This document shows, piece by piece, positions 35,435 to 43,882 of a DNA stretch of 64,000 nucleotides (position 1 is the stretch's first letter; each line of letters opens with the position of its first letter). The translations under genes and the position numbers were made by a program. A model generated the notes under the pieces. The model was not told the origin of the DNA, searched no databases, and saw only the letters and a list, made by a program, of their open reading frames with translations. Source of the DNA: Tunturibacter psychrotolerans (GTDB lineage: Bacteria > Acidobacteriota > Terriglobia > Terriglobales > Acidobacteriaceae); NCBI RefSeq assembly GCF_040359615.1, contig NZ_CP132942.1:2604001-2668000 (forward strand). The letters run 5' to 3'.

Positions 35435-35998
35435 TTACTTCTGTCCCTGGTTAGCCTGTTTTTCGCTGCTTGGGGGGACGATGCCCTTCAAACGTAAATA
35501 GGTGACCATGTTCCCGTAGTGTTCATCGGTGTGTGCTGTGTTGATGGAAAGCACAGAAAGCTTGGCCACATCGAAGTTCATCATCTTCACGATCTGGCCG
35601 CCCTGCGCGTCAGTCATACCGGCAAACGCCTTGTTGCAATAGGCCACGCCATCCTTCAGCGCTGCCACAAGGTCTGCCTTCGAGGTCTTGGTTTTCTCGA
35701 TCGCCTTCACGGGATCCGGTTCGCCGAGAGCCGTCGAGCAAAAAAGGTACTGCGCATCCGCCAGGTGGCCGACCAATTGGCCAAAACTGCGAACATCCGG
35801 CGTTGGCTTGAAAGAGTAGTTTTCTTCCGGCATCTTCTCGGCACCAGCAATTACTTCACCGCTGACCAGACCGTAGAAACCTTTTTCGCTGGCTGTGATC
35901 GGATTAGGCGGTGCGGTTGCCGGCGTTTGCGCGAGTACAGCAACGCAGGTGGCCATCGATGCGACGAACACACAACAGAGTCTCTTATTCAGATTCAT
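35435..35998 (-). CDS. Secreted DinB-family protein
   Basis: A 187-residue protein with a clear signal peptide (hydrophobic 7-22, ends VLAQTPA) and a DinB-type four-helix bundle. The metal-site histidines are in FGQLVGHLADAQYLF and NTAHTDEHYGNMVTYLR. Export places it in the periplasm, unlike the cytoplasmic DinB protein at 11066. The ATG is preceded by AGGGAGGTCCAA, a strong ribosome binding site, which lies right after a pair of direct repeats. Function is unknown. Confidence 0.82.
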   Translation of the reverse strand: MNLNKRLCCVFVASMATCVAVLAQTPATAPPNPITASEKGFYGLVSGEVIAGAEKMPEENYSFKPTPDVRSFGQLVGHLADAQYLFCSTALGEPDPVKAIEKTKTSKADLVAALKDGVAYCNKAFAGMTDAQGGQIVKMMNFDVAKLSVLSINTAHTDEHYGNMVTYLRLKGIVPPSSEKQANQGQK

Positions 35999-36011
35999 TT
36001 GGACCTCCCTA

Positions 36012-36039
36012 ATTTTGCAGATCCCTCATTTTGCAGATC
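36012..36039. repeat. Pair of direct repeats upstream of the secreted DinB gene
   Basis: The 12-mer ATTTTGCAGATC occurs at 36012-36023 and again at 36028-36039, a 16-base period. It lies just upstream of the ribosome binding site of the minus-strand DinB gene, so it is either a small tandem duplication or a regulatory site. Confidence 0.6.
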
Positions 36040-36237
36040 TCAAACCGGCTGAGATGATAACCCCATCCAACCGGAACATCCATAGCCAATGAGTGATTCC
36101 GGATAGCCTGCTGTCGCGGGAATTGAAATCAAAAACCAGCTCTGCTGTCGATTTTCCCCACGCCCGACGACTATAGGGTGAACAATCCAGCATGCAAGGA
36201 TCAGCCGCTGGCCAATAACAACAAGAGGAGAGGTCCA

Positions 36238-36639
36238 ATGAAATACGTCTTTCTGGGGTACTACGAGCCAGCAATCCACGCGAGCATGACCGAGGACGAC
36301 AGAAACGCGATGTTCGACGCAGCTTTTGAGTACGACGAGCATCTGCGCGCCAGCGGGCACTTTGTTGCTGGAGAAGCTATTCAGCCTTCTGAAACTGCGT
36401 TGACCGTGTATTGGAAGAACGGGAAAGTCGCGACGACCGACGGTCCCTATGCGGAAACCAAGGAACAACTCGGCGGCATTGGCGTGCTTGAAGCGCGGGA
36501 CATGAATCATGCCATTCAGCTCATCTCGCAGCATCCGACCCTGAAACATGGAGCCTCGTTCGAAGTACGTCCAGCTTTCGATATGAGTGAAATGATGCAG
36601 AAGAGCGAGCAGCGAAGGCGAAAGCTCGCCGCGCGATGA
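36238..36639 (+). CDS. YciI-family (DGPF-type) protein
   Basis: A 133-residue protein with the YCII-related fold. It begins MKYVFLGYYEPAIHASM and carries the characteristic TTDGPYAETKEQLGG segment, known from proteins once called DGPF-domain and often encoded beside ECF sigma factors. No sigma-factor gene is present here. ATG 36238 is preceded by AGAGGAGAGGTCC, an excellent ribosome binding site, and rejects the longer upstream extension. A role in small-molecule detoxification or signalling is suspected for the family but not established. Confidence 0.88.
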   Translation: MKYVFLGYYEPAIHASMTEDDRNAMFDAAFEYDEHLRASGHFVAGEAIQPSETALTVYWKNGKVATTDGPYAETKEQLGGIGVLEARDMNHAIQLISQHPTLKHGASFEVRPAFDMSEMMQKSEQRRRKLAAR

Positions 36640-36829
36640 GGAAGGATTGACACCGTGCGATCGGCTCACGAAACGGAAATCTATGCACACTTAGCTCCGG
36701 GGAACGCCGAACTCAATGCGCCTCTGGCTATCGGTCACACCGACCATGCGGCGCGCGGATCGTGTCCAATCTCATCTCTGCGGAACGTCGGCTCAAACTA
36801 TTCTGAAGAACTTCGTGGAGGTTTGTACC

Positions 36830-37363
36830 ATGGCAAAGCTCGTTTATGGATTGAACCAGTCCTTGGATGGCTACGTCGACCATCTTGCTCTTCCTAGGCC
36901 AAACGCGGCGCTCTCTCGCCACTTCATGAAGCTTATGCTCGACCTGACAGGCAGCGTGTACGGCCGCCGCATGTACGAGATAATGCGTTATTGGGACGAA
37001 GACGATGCGGACTGGGACAGGCAGGATCACGACTTCGCGGCGGCGTGGCGGAGCAAGCCGAAGTGGGTTGTGTCACGCACGCTGAAGTCGGTCGGGCCCA
37101 ACGCCACGCTTATCCAAAATGACATCGAGACGGCAATACGCGGACTGAAGGCACAGCAAGTCGGGGAGATTGAAGTTGCCGGACCAGACTTGGCAGGAAG
37201 CCTAGGCGACCTTGGTCTTATTGATGAGTATCGGCTTTACCTTCAACCCGTCGTACTTGGTCGAGGCAAGCCATTCTTCTCTGGCCCACGGCCGCCGCTT
37301 CGACTTGTTGCCAACGATCTAATTGGCGAGGACGTGATCAGCTTGACGTACGTTCCCGCTTAG
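36830..37363 (+). CDS. Dihydrofolate-reductase-like (RibD C-terminal-type) protein
   Basis: A 177-residue protein of the DHFR/RibD reductase superfamily: MAKLVYGLNQSLDGYVD at the N-terminus, the TGSVYGRRMYEIMRYW segment, and QVGEIEVAGPDLAGSLGDLGLIDEYRL then PVVLGRGKPFF, which form the NADPH-binding part. Such proteins are common in soil bacteria and their substrates are unknown; a true folate enzyme is unlikely. The start ATG 36830 follows GTGGAGG, and earlier in-frame ATGs lack a ribosome binding site. It is 190 bp after the YciI gene. Confidence 0.85.
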   Translation: MAKLVYGLNQSLDGYVDHLALPRPNAALSRHFMKLMLDLTGSVYGRRMYEIMRYWDEDDADWDRQDHDFAAAWRSKPKWVVSRTLKSVGPNATLIQNDIETAIRGLKAQQVGEIEVAGPDLAGSLGDLGLIDEYRLYLQPVVLGRGKPFFSGPRPPLRLVANDLIGEDVISLTYVPA

Positions 37364-37543
37364 TCGCGCGACTCGCCCGACGGATTCCGCCGGGGCATCA
37401 GGTCCGCTTTGGGTTAGGACACCCGCCTGGACGTGCGTAATTTGATCTGTCAACCCCCAAAACCTCGTAACTCTATAACAGACAACCAGATACACATGGC
37501 GCATTAGTTCTGCTCCCCCAGCTATACTCAAAGAAGTAAAGAG

Positions 37544-37569
37544 AAGCCCGGCTCACGTCGGGCTTTTTT
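37544..37569 (+). terminator. Intrinsic terminator
   Basis: A 7-bp stem AAGCCCG/CGGGCTT with an 8-nt loop is followed by TTTT on the plus strand. It is 180 bp downstream of the DHFR-like gene and could end that transcript or a short unannotated RNA in between. Confidence 0.7.
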
Positions 37570-37599
37570 CACGAAAGTACGAAGTGGAGAATGCTGCCA

Positions 37600-37735
37600 A
37601 CTCGCTGAAAACAAGTATTTTAGCCGCAAGCCATTTAGAATGAATATCTTGCCCGGACATACTCGCTGTAAATTACTGAAAGTAAGTAATTTGCGCCCAA
37701 AATACCCCACCCCCCGGGGGGTACCCCGGCACCCA
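37600..37735 (-). repeat. Dispersed ~120-bp repeat, copy 1 (inverted relative to copy 2)
   Basis: On the minus strand this stretch runs from a C/G-rich block through GGGGTATTTTG to a 34-nt core at 37613-37646 that differs at only one position from a core at 61674-61707. Flanking sequence is also alignable, with gaps. It lies in a gene-free space of 438 bp between the DHFR-like gene and phhA. The rest of that space holds only a terminator and presumably the phhA promoter. Confidence 0.75.
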
Positions 37736-37801
37736 AACTGACACAATCATCGTCATAAAGATGTATCCTTCTGCTGGCACAAGGAGCCGAGTACACAACC
37801 C

Positions 37802-38569
37802 ATGGGAATCGCAACCTCACCGCTGAATCTGGCACAGGGCAAGCTCAACGTGGCCGCACCCTACCTCATCGAACAAACCTGGGCGGACTACACCCCGGAG
37901 CAGCACGCCATCTGGAGCGAACTCGTCACCCGCCGCATGCCCCAGCTCCGCGAGCACGCCTGCAGGGAGTATCTCGACGGCTTCCAGCAGATCGGCCTCC
38001 GCGAAGACCAGCTGCCCAACCTCTCCGAGGTCAGCGCTCTCCTTCAGCCTCGCACCGGCTGGCAGTCTACTCCCGTCAGTGGCTTCCTCCCCGCCGACGC
38101 CTTCTTCGAGATGCTCGCCGCCCGCATGTTCCCCACCACCACCTGGCTCCGCTCGCGCGACTCCATGGAGTACACCCCGGAACCCGACATCTTCCACGAC
38201 GTCTTCGGTCACGTCCCCATGCACGCCCACCCGGTCTTCGCCGATTTCCTCGAAAGCTACGGAAAGATCTGCGCCCGCCTTACCGATCCGGTGGCGCTCG
38301 AGCGCATGGGCCGCCTCTTCTGGTTCACCGTCGAGTTCGGTCTCATCCGCCAGAACGGTGAGATCAAGGTCTACGGCAGCGGCCTCATCTCCTCCCATGG
38401 AGAATGCACCCGGGTCCTAGCAGGCGGCTGCGAAGTGAAGGACTTCAACCTCAACGCTGTCTTGAACCAGGAGTTCCAGACCAGCGAGATGCAACCCGTG
38501 CTCTACGCCGTCGAGTCATTCGACCAGATCTACGAAGCCACCAAGCAGGCCGAAAGCCAACTGGCCTAG
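37802..38569 (+). CDS. phhA: Phenylalanine 4-monooxygenase
   Basis: Hydroxylates phenylalanine to tyrosine using tetrahydropterin, iron and oxygen. The 255-residue length matches the single-domain bacterial form without the regulatory ACT domain. The iron site is His132 and His137 in EPDIFHDVFGHVPMH and Glu178 in WFTVEFGL. GSGLISSHGE and the C-terminal TSEMQPVLYAVESFDQIYEA are typical. It is preceded by AAGGAG but spaced widely from the ATG. It stands alone and ends before a strong hairpin. No pterin dehydratase gene is adjacent. Confidence 0.95.
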   Translation: MGIATSPLNLAQGKLNVAAPYLIEQTWADYTPEQHAIWSELVTRRMPQLREHACREYLDGFQQIGLREDQLPNLSEVSALLQPRTGWQSTPVSGFLPADAFFEMLAARMFPTTTWLRSRDSMEYTPEPDIFHDVFGHVPMHAHPVFADFLESYGKICARLTDPVALERMGRLFWFTVEFGLIRQNGEIKVYGSGLISSHGECTRVLAGGCEVKDFNLNAVLNQEFQTSEMQPVLYAVESFDQIYEATKQAESQLA

Positions 38570-38614
38570 GAAGGCTCAAGTTCTCGGTCTCGGGGATACC
38601 GCATTAAAGAAAAG

Positions 38615-38641
38615 CGGCTGCTGGCACAAAGCCAGCAGCCG
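38615..38641. terminator. Bidirectional terminator between phhA and the Gly-rich gene
   Basis: A perfect 11-bp stem (CGGCTGCTGGC at 38615-38625 with its complement at 38631-38641, 5-nt loop). On the minus strand the stem is followed by CTTTTCTTT, so termination is stronger for the Gly-rich gene than for phhA. Confidence 0.75.
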
Positions 38642-38666
38642 TCTTCATAATTCAACCGACGAACGG

Positions 38667-39212
38667 TTATCGGTGTCCGCCACCACCGTGACCGCCGCCA
38701 CCACCGTGGAATCCACCACCGCCACCACCACCGTGGAATCCGCCACCACCGCCACCATGAAATCCACCGCTGCTTCCGCCGTGGAATCCGCTGCTAACAG
38801 ATGCTCCGCGGTATCCGCCGCCATAGCCGCCACGGTATCCCCCGCTGTAGCCGCCACGGTACCCGTACCCACCCCGGTAGCCATAGCCTACGCCGCCACG
38901 GTAGCCGTACCCGCCACGATATCCATAGCCCCAGCCGCCGCGGTAACCATAGTAGCCGCCACGGTACCAGGGGCCAGCACCGATAAAGAAACCGCCGCTA
39001 AACCAGGAAGGTCCGTAATAACCGTAAGGTGCACAGGCATAAGGGGCATAGCCGTAGTATCCGTAAGCGCATATGGGAGCAGCATAGCCGTAGCCACCGT
39101 AGACGGGGCCACCAATGCCGACGCCCACCGACACCTGGGCATGAGAATAAGCTGCCGCCGGAACGATCAAGATGGCGAGTAAAGCGAGATAGCGTAAAAA
39201 GCGCATTTTCAA
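38667..39212 (-). CDS. Secreted Gly/Tyr/His-rich repetitive protein
   Basis: A 181-residue exported protein. The signal peptide covers about residues 1-25 (ends AYSHAQ). A Tyr/Gly/Ala-rich region follows, then GYRGG-type repeats (around 88-135), then a C-terminal tail of GGFHGGGGG repeats ending HGGGGHR. The low-complexity composition indicates an unfolded or fibrous extracellular or outer-surface protein. The His-rich tail could bind metals. No enzymatic domain is present. Repetitive DNA makes the opposite strand open over the same span, but that reading is a shadow. Confidence 0.8.
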   Translation of the reverse strand: MKMRFLRYLALLAILIVPAAAYSHAQVSVGVGIGGPVYGGYGYAAPICAYGYYGYAPYACAPYGYYGPSWFSGGFFIGAGPWYRGGYYGYRGGWGYGYRGGYGYRGGVGYGYRGGYGYRGGYSGGYRGGYGGGYRGASVSSGFHGGSSGGFHGGGGGGFHGGGGGGGFHGGGGGHGGGGHR

Positions 39213-39675
39213 ATCTCCTGAGCAAAGCCCAGTACGCCGTCAGGCGTCAGTGGCTCTACGGATTCCGTTCCTCGGATGGGCCCGGCTTCCTGATTAGTAA
39301 GAACGCAGAACTGAAGAAAATGTTGTGTTGAGTCTCAATTTGGCTGTAGGCGTGCAAAGTATTGCGCAAGATAACTTGCCCCAATCTGCTCCATCGTTGC
39401 CGGCCAACTCGCAGTCTAAATCCACTAGGGCACCTCTCAACCCCGCCACGCTAGATGCGGAAATCATCGAGATTCCCACATTGGTAAACAAAACGAGAGA
39501 AAAAGGGAAAACAATTCGCCAATGCAGGGTAATATATTCCCAATCGTGCAAAGGTTTTACTCGAATACTGCAATGTTTGGCAGGTTCAGGTGCAATCGGG
39601 TTTGGTCCACTGATTGCATCAACGTTAACGTTCGTCCAGTGATTATTAGAAGGACGAAATCTCCTAAGGTGAATT
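39213..39675. other. 463-bp intergenic region without a convincing gene
   Basis: The region lies between two divergent genes for surface proteins. It is visibly more A/T-rich than its surroundings. Open frames on both strands here (105 and 147 codons) have no recognisable domain and atypical composition. Promoters for the flanking genes are expected, but none could be defined. Confidence 0.5.
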
Positions 39676-40476
39676 ATGCGTCGCTTTGTGTATCTTCTGC
39701 TCTTGGTGATCTTTGTAGGCGCATCGGCATCGTGCATTAGCGCGTCGACCGATTGCGAGCGATGGTTTGTCGCGTACCGCCGTGAGTTGGCGCACTCCCG
39801 CCAGGTTCAGCGAATCGCTGCCGCGAAGCGCCGCGCAAAGCTCTACGCTCAACACAAGATCGCCCCTGCTAAACCGAAGCTGATGCCCGCTGTCGCAAGG
39901 GGCCCTCGCATGACCCGCCCGCAAACGCTCCACCACATCAACTTGGCTTGCGGCGTTCTGCCTGATGGAGGCGGCGATGAGCCTCTCGTTGCAGAGGAGA
40001 CCCCCGGTCCGTTCCACTCCGCACTCCCTCTTGAGGATGGTCTGGATCTCCTGCCGGTCGATCTAGGCGAAATGGTCGCCTCAAACGACGTACCACCACC
40101 TCCTTCCTATGGGGGCGTCTCACCCGAGACTCCGGGTGGCCCATCTGTCTACAATCCGGGCTTCGGTGGTGGCGGTGGCGTGCCCCCCGGTGGACCAGGA
40201 AAAGGAGTGACCGCCCCTCCTGGCAACCCCGGTTCTCCCAGTGGCCCAGGATCCCCCGGCGGCCCAGGATCCCCCGGCGGCCCAGGATCCCCCAGCGGCC
40301 CAGGATCCCCCAGCGGACCAGGATCTCCCAGTGGCCCAGGATCCCCCAGCGGACCAGGATCTCCCAGTGGACCTCCGCCAACGATCCCAGTTGTCCCAGA
40401 GCCTTCCAGCTATGTTCTCGTGCTTACCGGAGTGGTAGGTGCCGCAGGTGCCATTCGCCGTAGATTCAAAGCTTAA
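39676..40476 (+). CDS. PEP-CTERM protein with collagen-like repeats
   Basis: A 266-residue exported protein. The signal peptide covers about 1-23. A basic/neutral N-terminal domain (24-130) is followed by a Gly/Pro-rich stalk with collagen-like [12 protein letters not shown] repeats (about 180-235). The PEP-CTERM sorting signal is [19 protein letters not shown] followed by the basic end RRRFKA. Such tails are cut by an exosortase and anchor the protein to the cell surface or biofilm matrix. No exosortase gene is in the window. The last 11 bases overlap the 3' end of cobA on the opposite strand. Confidence 0.9.
   Translation: MRRFVYLLLLVIFVGASASCISASTDCERWFVAYRRELAHSRQVQRIAAAKRRAKLYAQHKIAPAKPKLMPAVARGPRMTRPQTLHHINLACGVLPDGGGDEPLVAEETPGPFHSALPLEDGLDLLPVDLGEMVASNDVPPPPSYGGVSPETPGGPSVYNPGFGGGGGVPPGGPGKGVTAPPGNPGSPSGPGSPGGPGSPGGPGSPSGPGSPSGPGSPSGPGSPSGPGSPSGPPPTIPVVPEPSSYVLVLTGVVGAAGAIRRRFKA
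40243..40368 (+). repeat. Seven 18-bp tandem repeats inside the PEP-CTERM gene
   Basis: Seven consecutive 18-bp units of the type GGCCCAGGATCCCCCAGC. Two are GGC-ended, three AGC-ended, and two are a diverged GGACCAGGATCTCCCAGT form. Each unit encodes six residues of Gly-Pro-rich collagen-like sequence. The alternation of diverged units at positions 5 and 7 suggests copying by unequal exchange. Confidence 0.9.
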
Positions 40477-41230
40477 GCGCCTCTGAGAGACTTGTAACCT
40501 GCTCTGGCACTTGGATGGCATGTCCGATCAACAGAATCACAGGAGCAGGACCAACAGCTTCATCGTCGAGTTCGTCTAGAGTCGAAATATAAACGTGCTC
40601 ATCAGCGGCGGTCGCTTTGCTAATCGCGACACACGGCGTCTCGCCGGAGATCCCGGAAGAAATAAGGTCTTGGGCGAGTGCACGAAATTTACGGCCCGGC
40701 ATGTAGATCACCAGCGTGGCGTCCTCAGGGAGGGCTCCCGTCCACTTCGGCTTCAGATCCACCTTCTCCGCCGCATGATGCGCTGTCGCGAGAATCAGCT
40801 TCGAAGCTGCGCTGCGATCTGTTAACGGAGTCCTCAGTCTTGCTGCCGCAGCAAACGCCGTCGTGATACCTGGGACGATCTCGAACGGGATCTTGGCCGA
40901 TCGCAAGGCCCCTATCTCCTCGCCAGCCCGCCCAAAGATCAGCGGATCGCCGGACTTCAGCCGAAGCACCGACCTACCTGCCCGTGCGGCCTCCAGCATA
41001 AGAACATGGATCTCGGCCTGCGTAATACGCGGCTGCCCACAGCGCTTCCCGACCGGAATTATCTCTGCACCGGCGTGGGAGAGCGAGAGAATTTCAGCGG
41101 AGACCAGATCATCCGGCAGGATCAAATCCGCGGTCTCAAGCAACCGAAGTGCGCGGAGCGTAAGCAGGTTAGGATCGCCGGGACCTGCACCTGCTAAGTA
41201 GACGGTTCCAGGCTGGGCGGCAGCGTTCAC
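40466..41230 (-). CDS. cobA: Uroporphyrinogen-III C-methyltransferase
   Basis: Methylates uroporphyrinogen III twice with SAM to precorrin-2, the branch step toward siroheme. The 254-residue SUMT has [22 protein letters not shown], the second SAM loop [36 protein letters not shown] and a C-terminal VILLIGHAI. The start overlaps the preceding dehydrogenase stop by 4 bp (ATGA). It is the third gene of the reductase operon and supplies the siroheme precursor for the enzyme encoded first. Confidence 0.94.
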   Translation of the reverse strand: MNAAAQPGTVYLAGAGPGDPNLLTLRALRLLETADLILPDDLVSAEILSLSHAGAEIIPVGKRCGQPRITQAEIHVLMLEAARAGRSVLRLKSGDPLIFGRAGEEIGALRSAKIPFEIVPGITTAFAAAARLRTPLTDRSAASKLILATAHHAAEKVDLKPKWTGALPEDATLVIYMPGRKFRALAQDLISSGISGETPCVAISKATAADEHVYISTLDELDDEAVGPAPVILLIGHAIQVPEQVTSLSEALKL

Positions 41231-41868
41231 GATTTCTTCTCAGGGAGTGGATTCTTCAAAGCATGTTCGCGGGCAAGCAGGCGTGAAGGACAGGACTCGT
41301 ACCCGCACACTTCCCGTTGTGCCAGTTGATGAAGCAGCCACTTCCGCTCCTCATTGAGCGGCTCGATCTGCGTTACCTCGCGCCGCAGGTTGCCTAGGTC
41401 CGTTAGCCAATCGCCAACGTCGAGCGGCAGTTGCGCATTGATCTCTTTGCGCAGCCGCTGGGCGAGCGCCGGACTTGCTCCCGCAGTCGAAATGGCGATT
41501 TGGAGATCTCCGCGCCGCACTATTGAAGGAAAGTAAAAATCGCAAAACGGCGGGTCGTCTACCGCATTGCAGAGGATGTTTGTCTCGGTTGCCTCTTTGA
41601 AAATGGCTCGGTTCACCACAGGATTATCGGTCGCCGCAACCACCAGGAACTGCCCCGTCAAGTCGCCCGCAGCATACTCCCTCTTCAGCCACTCGATCTC
41701 GCCTTCAGCGGCCATGTCCGCAACGCGAGGACGCGCTTCCGGTGCAATGACCGTCACCTTAGCGTGAGCTGCCAACAGCGAATCGATCTTCGCTTCGGCC
41801 AGATTCCCGGCTCCAACGACAACGCATGGCCGCGCCGCAATTTTAAGAAAGATAGGAAAAAGATCCAT
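41227..41868 (-). CDS. Precorrin-2 dehydrogenase / sirohydrochlorin ferrochelatase
   Basis: Oxidises precorrin-2 with NAD and inserts iron to give siroheme; it corresponds to the CysG N-terminal half, Met8 or SirC. In 213 residues the Rossmann part shows CVVVGAGNLAEAKIDSLL, then FLVVAATDNPVVNRAIF and NAVDDPPFCDFYFPSIVRRGDLQIAISTAGASPALAQRLR. It lies between nirA (9 bp) and cobA (4-bp overlap), so the siroheme pathway is split over two genes rather than a CysG fusion. Whether this copy also chelates iron cannot be told from sequence alone. Confidence 0.92.
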   Translation of the reverse strand: MDLFPIFLKIAARPCVVVGAGNLAEAKIDSLLAAHAKVTVIAPEARPRVADMAAEGEIEWLKREYAAGDLTGQFLVVAATDNPVVNRAIFKEATETNILCNAVDDPPFCDFYFPSIVRRGDLQIAISTAGASPALAQRLRKEINAQLPLDVGDWLTDLGNLRREVTQIEPLNEERKWLLHQLAQREVCGYESCPSRLLAREHALKNPLPEKKS

Positions 41869-41877
41869 GGAGCTAGG

Positions 41878-43602
41878 TTACTCTCCCGGGGCATAGCGGC
41901 CCGCGCCAACCGGCGGAGCATCGCGGTCAACGGGATCAACAACTGTACCTGCAAGCTGAGCGCGAAGACTGTCGTCATCCACGCGGGCGAAATAAGCACG
42001 GAGGTCTTCTTCCGGTTGACGCGCTGCAAGATAGCCGCGCAACAGCCGCTCAATAGCATTCGGAACATCGTCGGCTGCAGCTCGATATCCCAACGGACGG
42101 GCGGTTCGTGCAAACCTGCCCACCGCGCCCCCCACACAAAAATAGAAGGCATCTACGGACTTCCCGTCCTTCTTGATCTTCTTGCCTTCTAATCCGATGT
42201 CAGCGATCCAATGCTGTCCGCAGCTATTAGTGCAACCTGTTACGTGTAACTTGATCTGTTGATCGAAGGCCGGGAGCCGCTCTTCCATTTCACTGACGAG
42301 CCACTTCGAGAAGCTCTTCGTCTCTGCAATCGCCAGCTTGCAAAACTCCGTGCCGGTGCAGGCGATCGCTCCGCGCCAGAAAGCTGAAACATCCACCTGC
42401 AGTCCCATCCCATTCAGCGCAACAACCAAATCCGAGGCCTTTGCGTTCGGGACATTCGCGATGAGGATGTTCTGCATGATCGTGGTTCGCAGCTCTCCGT
42501 TGCCATACTGTTCCGCTAGTTCGGCCAATTTATGAAGTTGTTCGCCCGAGATACGTCCACGTAGAACACTGGCACCCACCGAAGACAATCCAAGCTGTTT
42601 CTGCGGCGCGACCCCAATGTGATCCCGGTAGATGTCGTCAGGAACGACGTCGTCACTGACAGGACTGGGATCCAACTTGTACCCGAGTTTGGTTTCCAAC
42701 GCTTCGAGAAAGGACTCCGCAGTCCAGCCGTGCCGCATAAAGAGATACTTGATACGAGCTCGGGTGCGATTTTCACGAAGCTCCTGCTGCTCACGAAAGA
42801 TCTCTGCAGTGGCGTGAACAGCCGCATATGCCTGATCCTGACGGAGGAATGCGGGGATACGCACTGCAAGATGAGGTTCGGTCGAAAGACCGCCACCTAC
42901 ACGCAATGTATAGCCGATCTCCTCCTTACCATCGGCAACCCGCTTGATCGCCGTCAAAGCAACATCATTGATCTCGGGGTACGTGCACCACAAAGGACAA
43001 CCGGTGACAGAGATCTTGAACTTTCTCGGCAGGTTATAAAACTCAGGATTCGCCGTCAGCTTGTGTGCAATCTCAACTGCCAGCGGAGAAGCGTCAAGGA
43101 GCTCATGACCATCAATTCCCGCCAGCGGGCAGCCCGTTACGTTCCGAACTACATCGCCACATGCGCCCTTGGGGCTCAGTCCCACAGCGGTCAATGCATC
43201 GACTACCTTAGGCAACGCATCAATCGTCAGCCAGTGAAGCTGTATATTTTGGCGCGTCGTGATGTCTGCAAGATTTCGAGCATACGTTTTTGTAAGATCG
43301 GCTATGACGCGCAGCTGAGAGCTGTTTAGGATGCCGTTTGGAAGACCGATACGCATCATAAAGTATTCGGTGGCCTTGCCTTCACCGCCGACACCGCCAG
43401 TCGCTCCCACACCGTCTCCCTGCGTGTAAATCCCCCACCATTTGAAGTAGAGTCCAGCCCACTCGGGAAGCACGGAATCGCGGCCGTCCCGGGCAAACTG
43501 CCGAACCTCCTCCCAGGCATCCCACGGATTCTTTGCCAGTTTCAGACGCTCGGACTTTTGTGCTTTGGTCTCTTTGACAGGTGGTGCGCCGGGGGTTCCC
43601 AT
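41878..43602 (-). CDS. Siroheme-dependent nitrite/sulfite reductase (ferredoxin type)
   Basis: Six-electron reduction of nitrite to ammonium or sulfite to sulfide. The 574-residue protein has the two-fold repeated nitrite/sulfite reductase layout. The [4Fe-4S]-siroheme ligands are Cys415 and Cys421 in ACTGTEFCKLA and Cys457 and Cys461 in VTGCTNSCGQHW. The earlier RQNIQLHWL and NVTGCPLAG are also family motifs. Cotranscription with siroheme genes fits either substrate, and no nitrate reductase or cysDNC genes are nearby to decide. A hairpin with a T-rich tail sits upstream in the leader. Confidence 0.93.
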   Translation of the reverse strand: MGTPGAPPVKETKAQKSERLKLAKNPWDAWEEVRQFARDGRDSVLPEWAGLYFKWWGIYTQGDGVGATGGVGGEGKATEYFMMRIGLPNGILNSSQLRVIADLTKTYARNLADITTRQNIQLHWLTIDALPKVVDALTAVGLSPKGACGDVVRNVTGCPLAGIDGHELLDASPLAVEIAHKLTANPEFYNLPRKFKISVTGCPLWCTYPEINDVALTAIKRVADGKEEIGYTLRVGGGLSTEPHLAVRIPAFLRQDQAYAAVHATAEIFREQQELRENRTRARIKYLFMRHGWTAESFLEALETKLGYKLDPSPVSDDVVPDDIYRDHIGVAPQKQLGLSSVGASVLRGRISGEQLHKLAELAEQYGNGELRTTIMQNILIANVPNAKASDLVVALNGMGLQVDVSAFWRGAIACTGTEFCKLAIAETKSFSKWLVSEMEERLPAFDQQIKLHVTGCTNSCGQHWIADIGLEGKKIKKDGKSVDAFYFCVGGAVGRFARTARPLGYRAAADDVPNAIERLLRGYLAARQPEEDLRAYFARVDDDSLRAQLAGTVVDPVDRDAPPVGAGRYAPGE

Positions 43603-43624
43603 GATGAGTATCCTTTTGTCTGCT

Positions 43625-43656
43625 GTAAAACAAGAAAGCCCACCGAATCAGTGGGC
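43625..43656 (-). promoter_or_regulatory. Terminator-like hairpin in the leader of the reductase operon
   Basis: On the minus strand GCCCAC-TGATTCG-GTGGGC (43638-43656) is followed by TTTCTTGTTTTAC, and the reductase ATG at 43602 comes about 22 bp after the T-rich stretch. A hairpin of this form inside the leader suggests transcription attenuation. A short upstream frame (43648-43755) ends with its stop codon inside the loop. Confidence 0.5.
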
Positions 43657-43882
43657 GCTTGTGACTTTGCTGGAATGTCGAGACTTATTGGGTAAGTCCA
43701 CGAAACGGGCAAAGGCAACAGCGCACAGAGATGTAACAACATGTGCGACAGGCATTTGACATTCGTGGAGACGTGCTCACCATCATCTAAGGTTAGTTGG
43801 CAGAGAACCACACGTCAAGGCTGACGGCATTTTTAGGCACATTGGAAACGTGACTCGAACTCAAGCCACGGACAGCACTGAT

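Noticed and set aside
37528..37746. Short frame sharing a peptide with a frame at 61565-61750
   Set aside because: The shared peptide ILNGLRLKY comes from the repeated DNA element; both frames are by-products of the repeat.
39294..39737. Two open frames on opposite strands in the gap before the PEP-CTERM gene
   Set aside because: Neither has a ribosome binding site, recognisable domain or normal composition; a degraded gene remnant cannot be excluded.
40243..40368. CRISPR-like tandem repeat
   Set aside because: The 18-bp units have no spacers between them and are in frame inside a coding gene.
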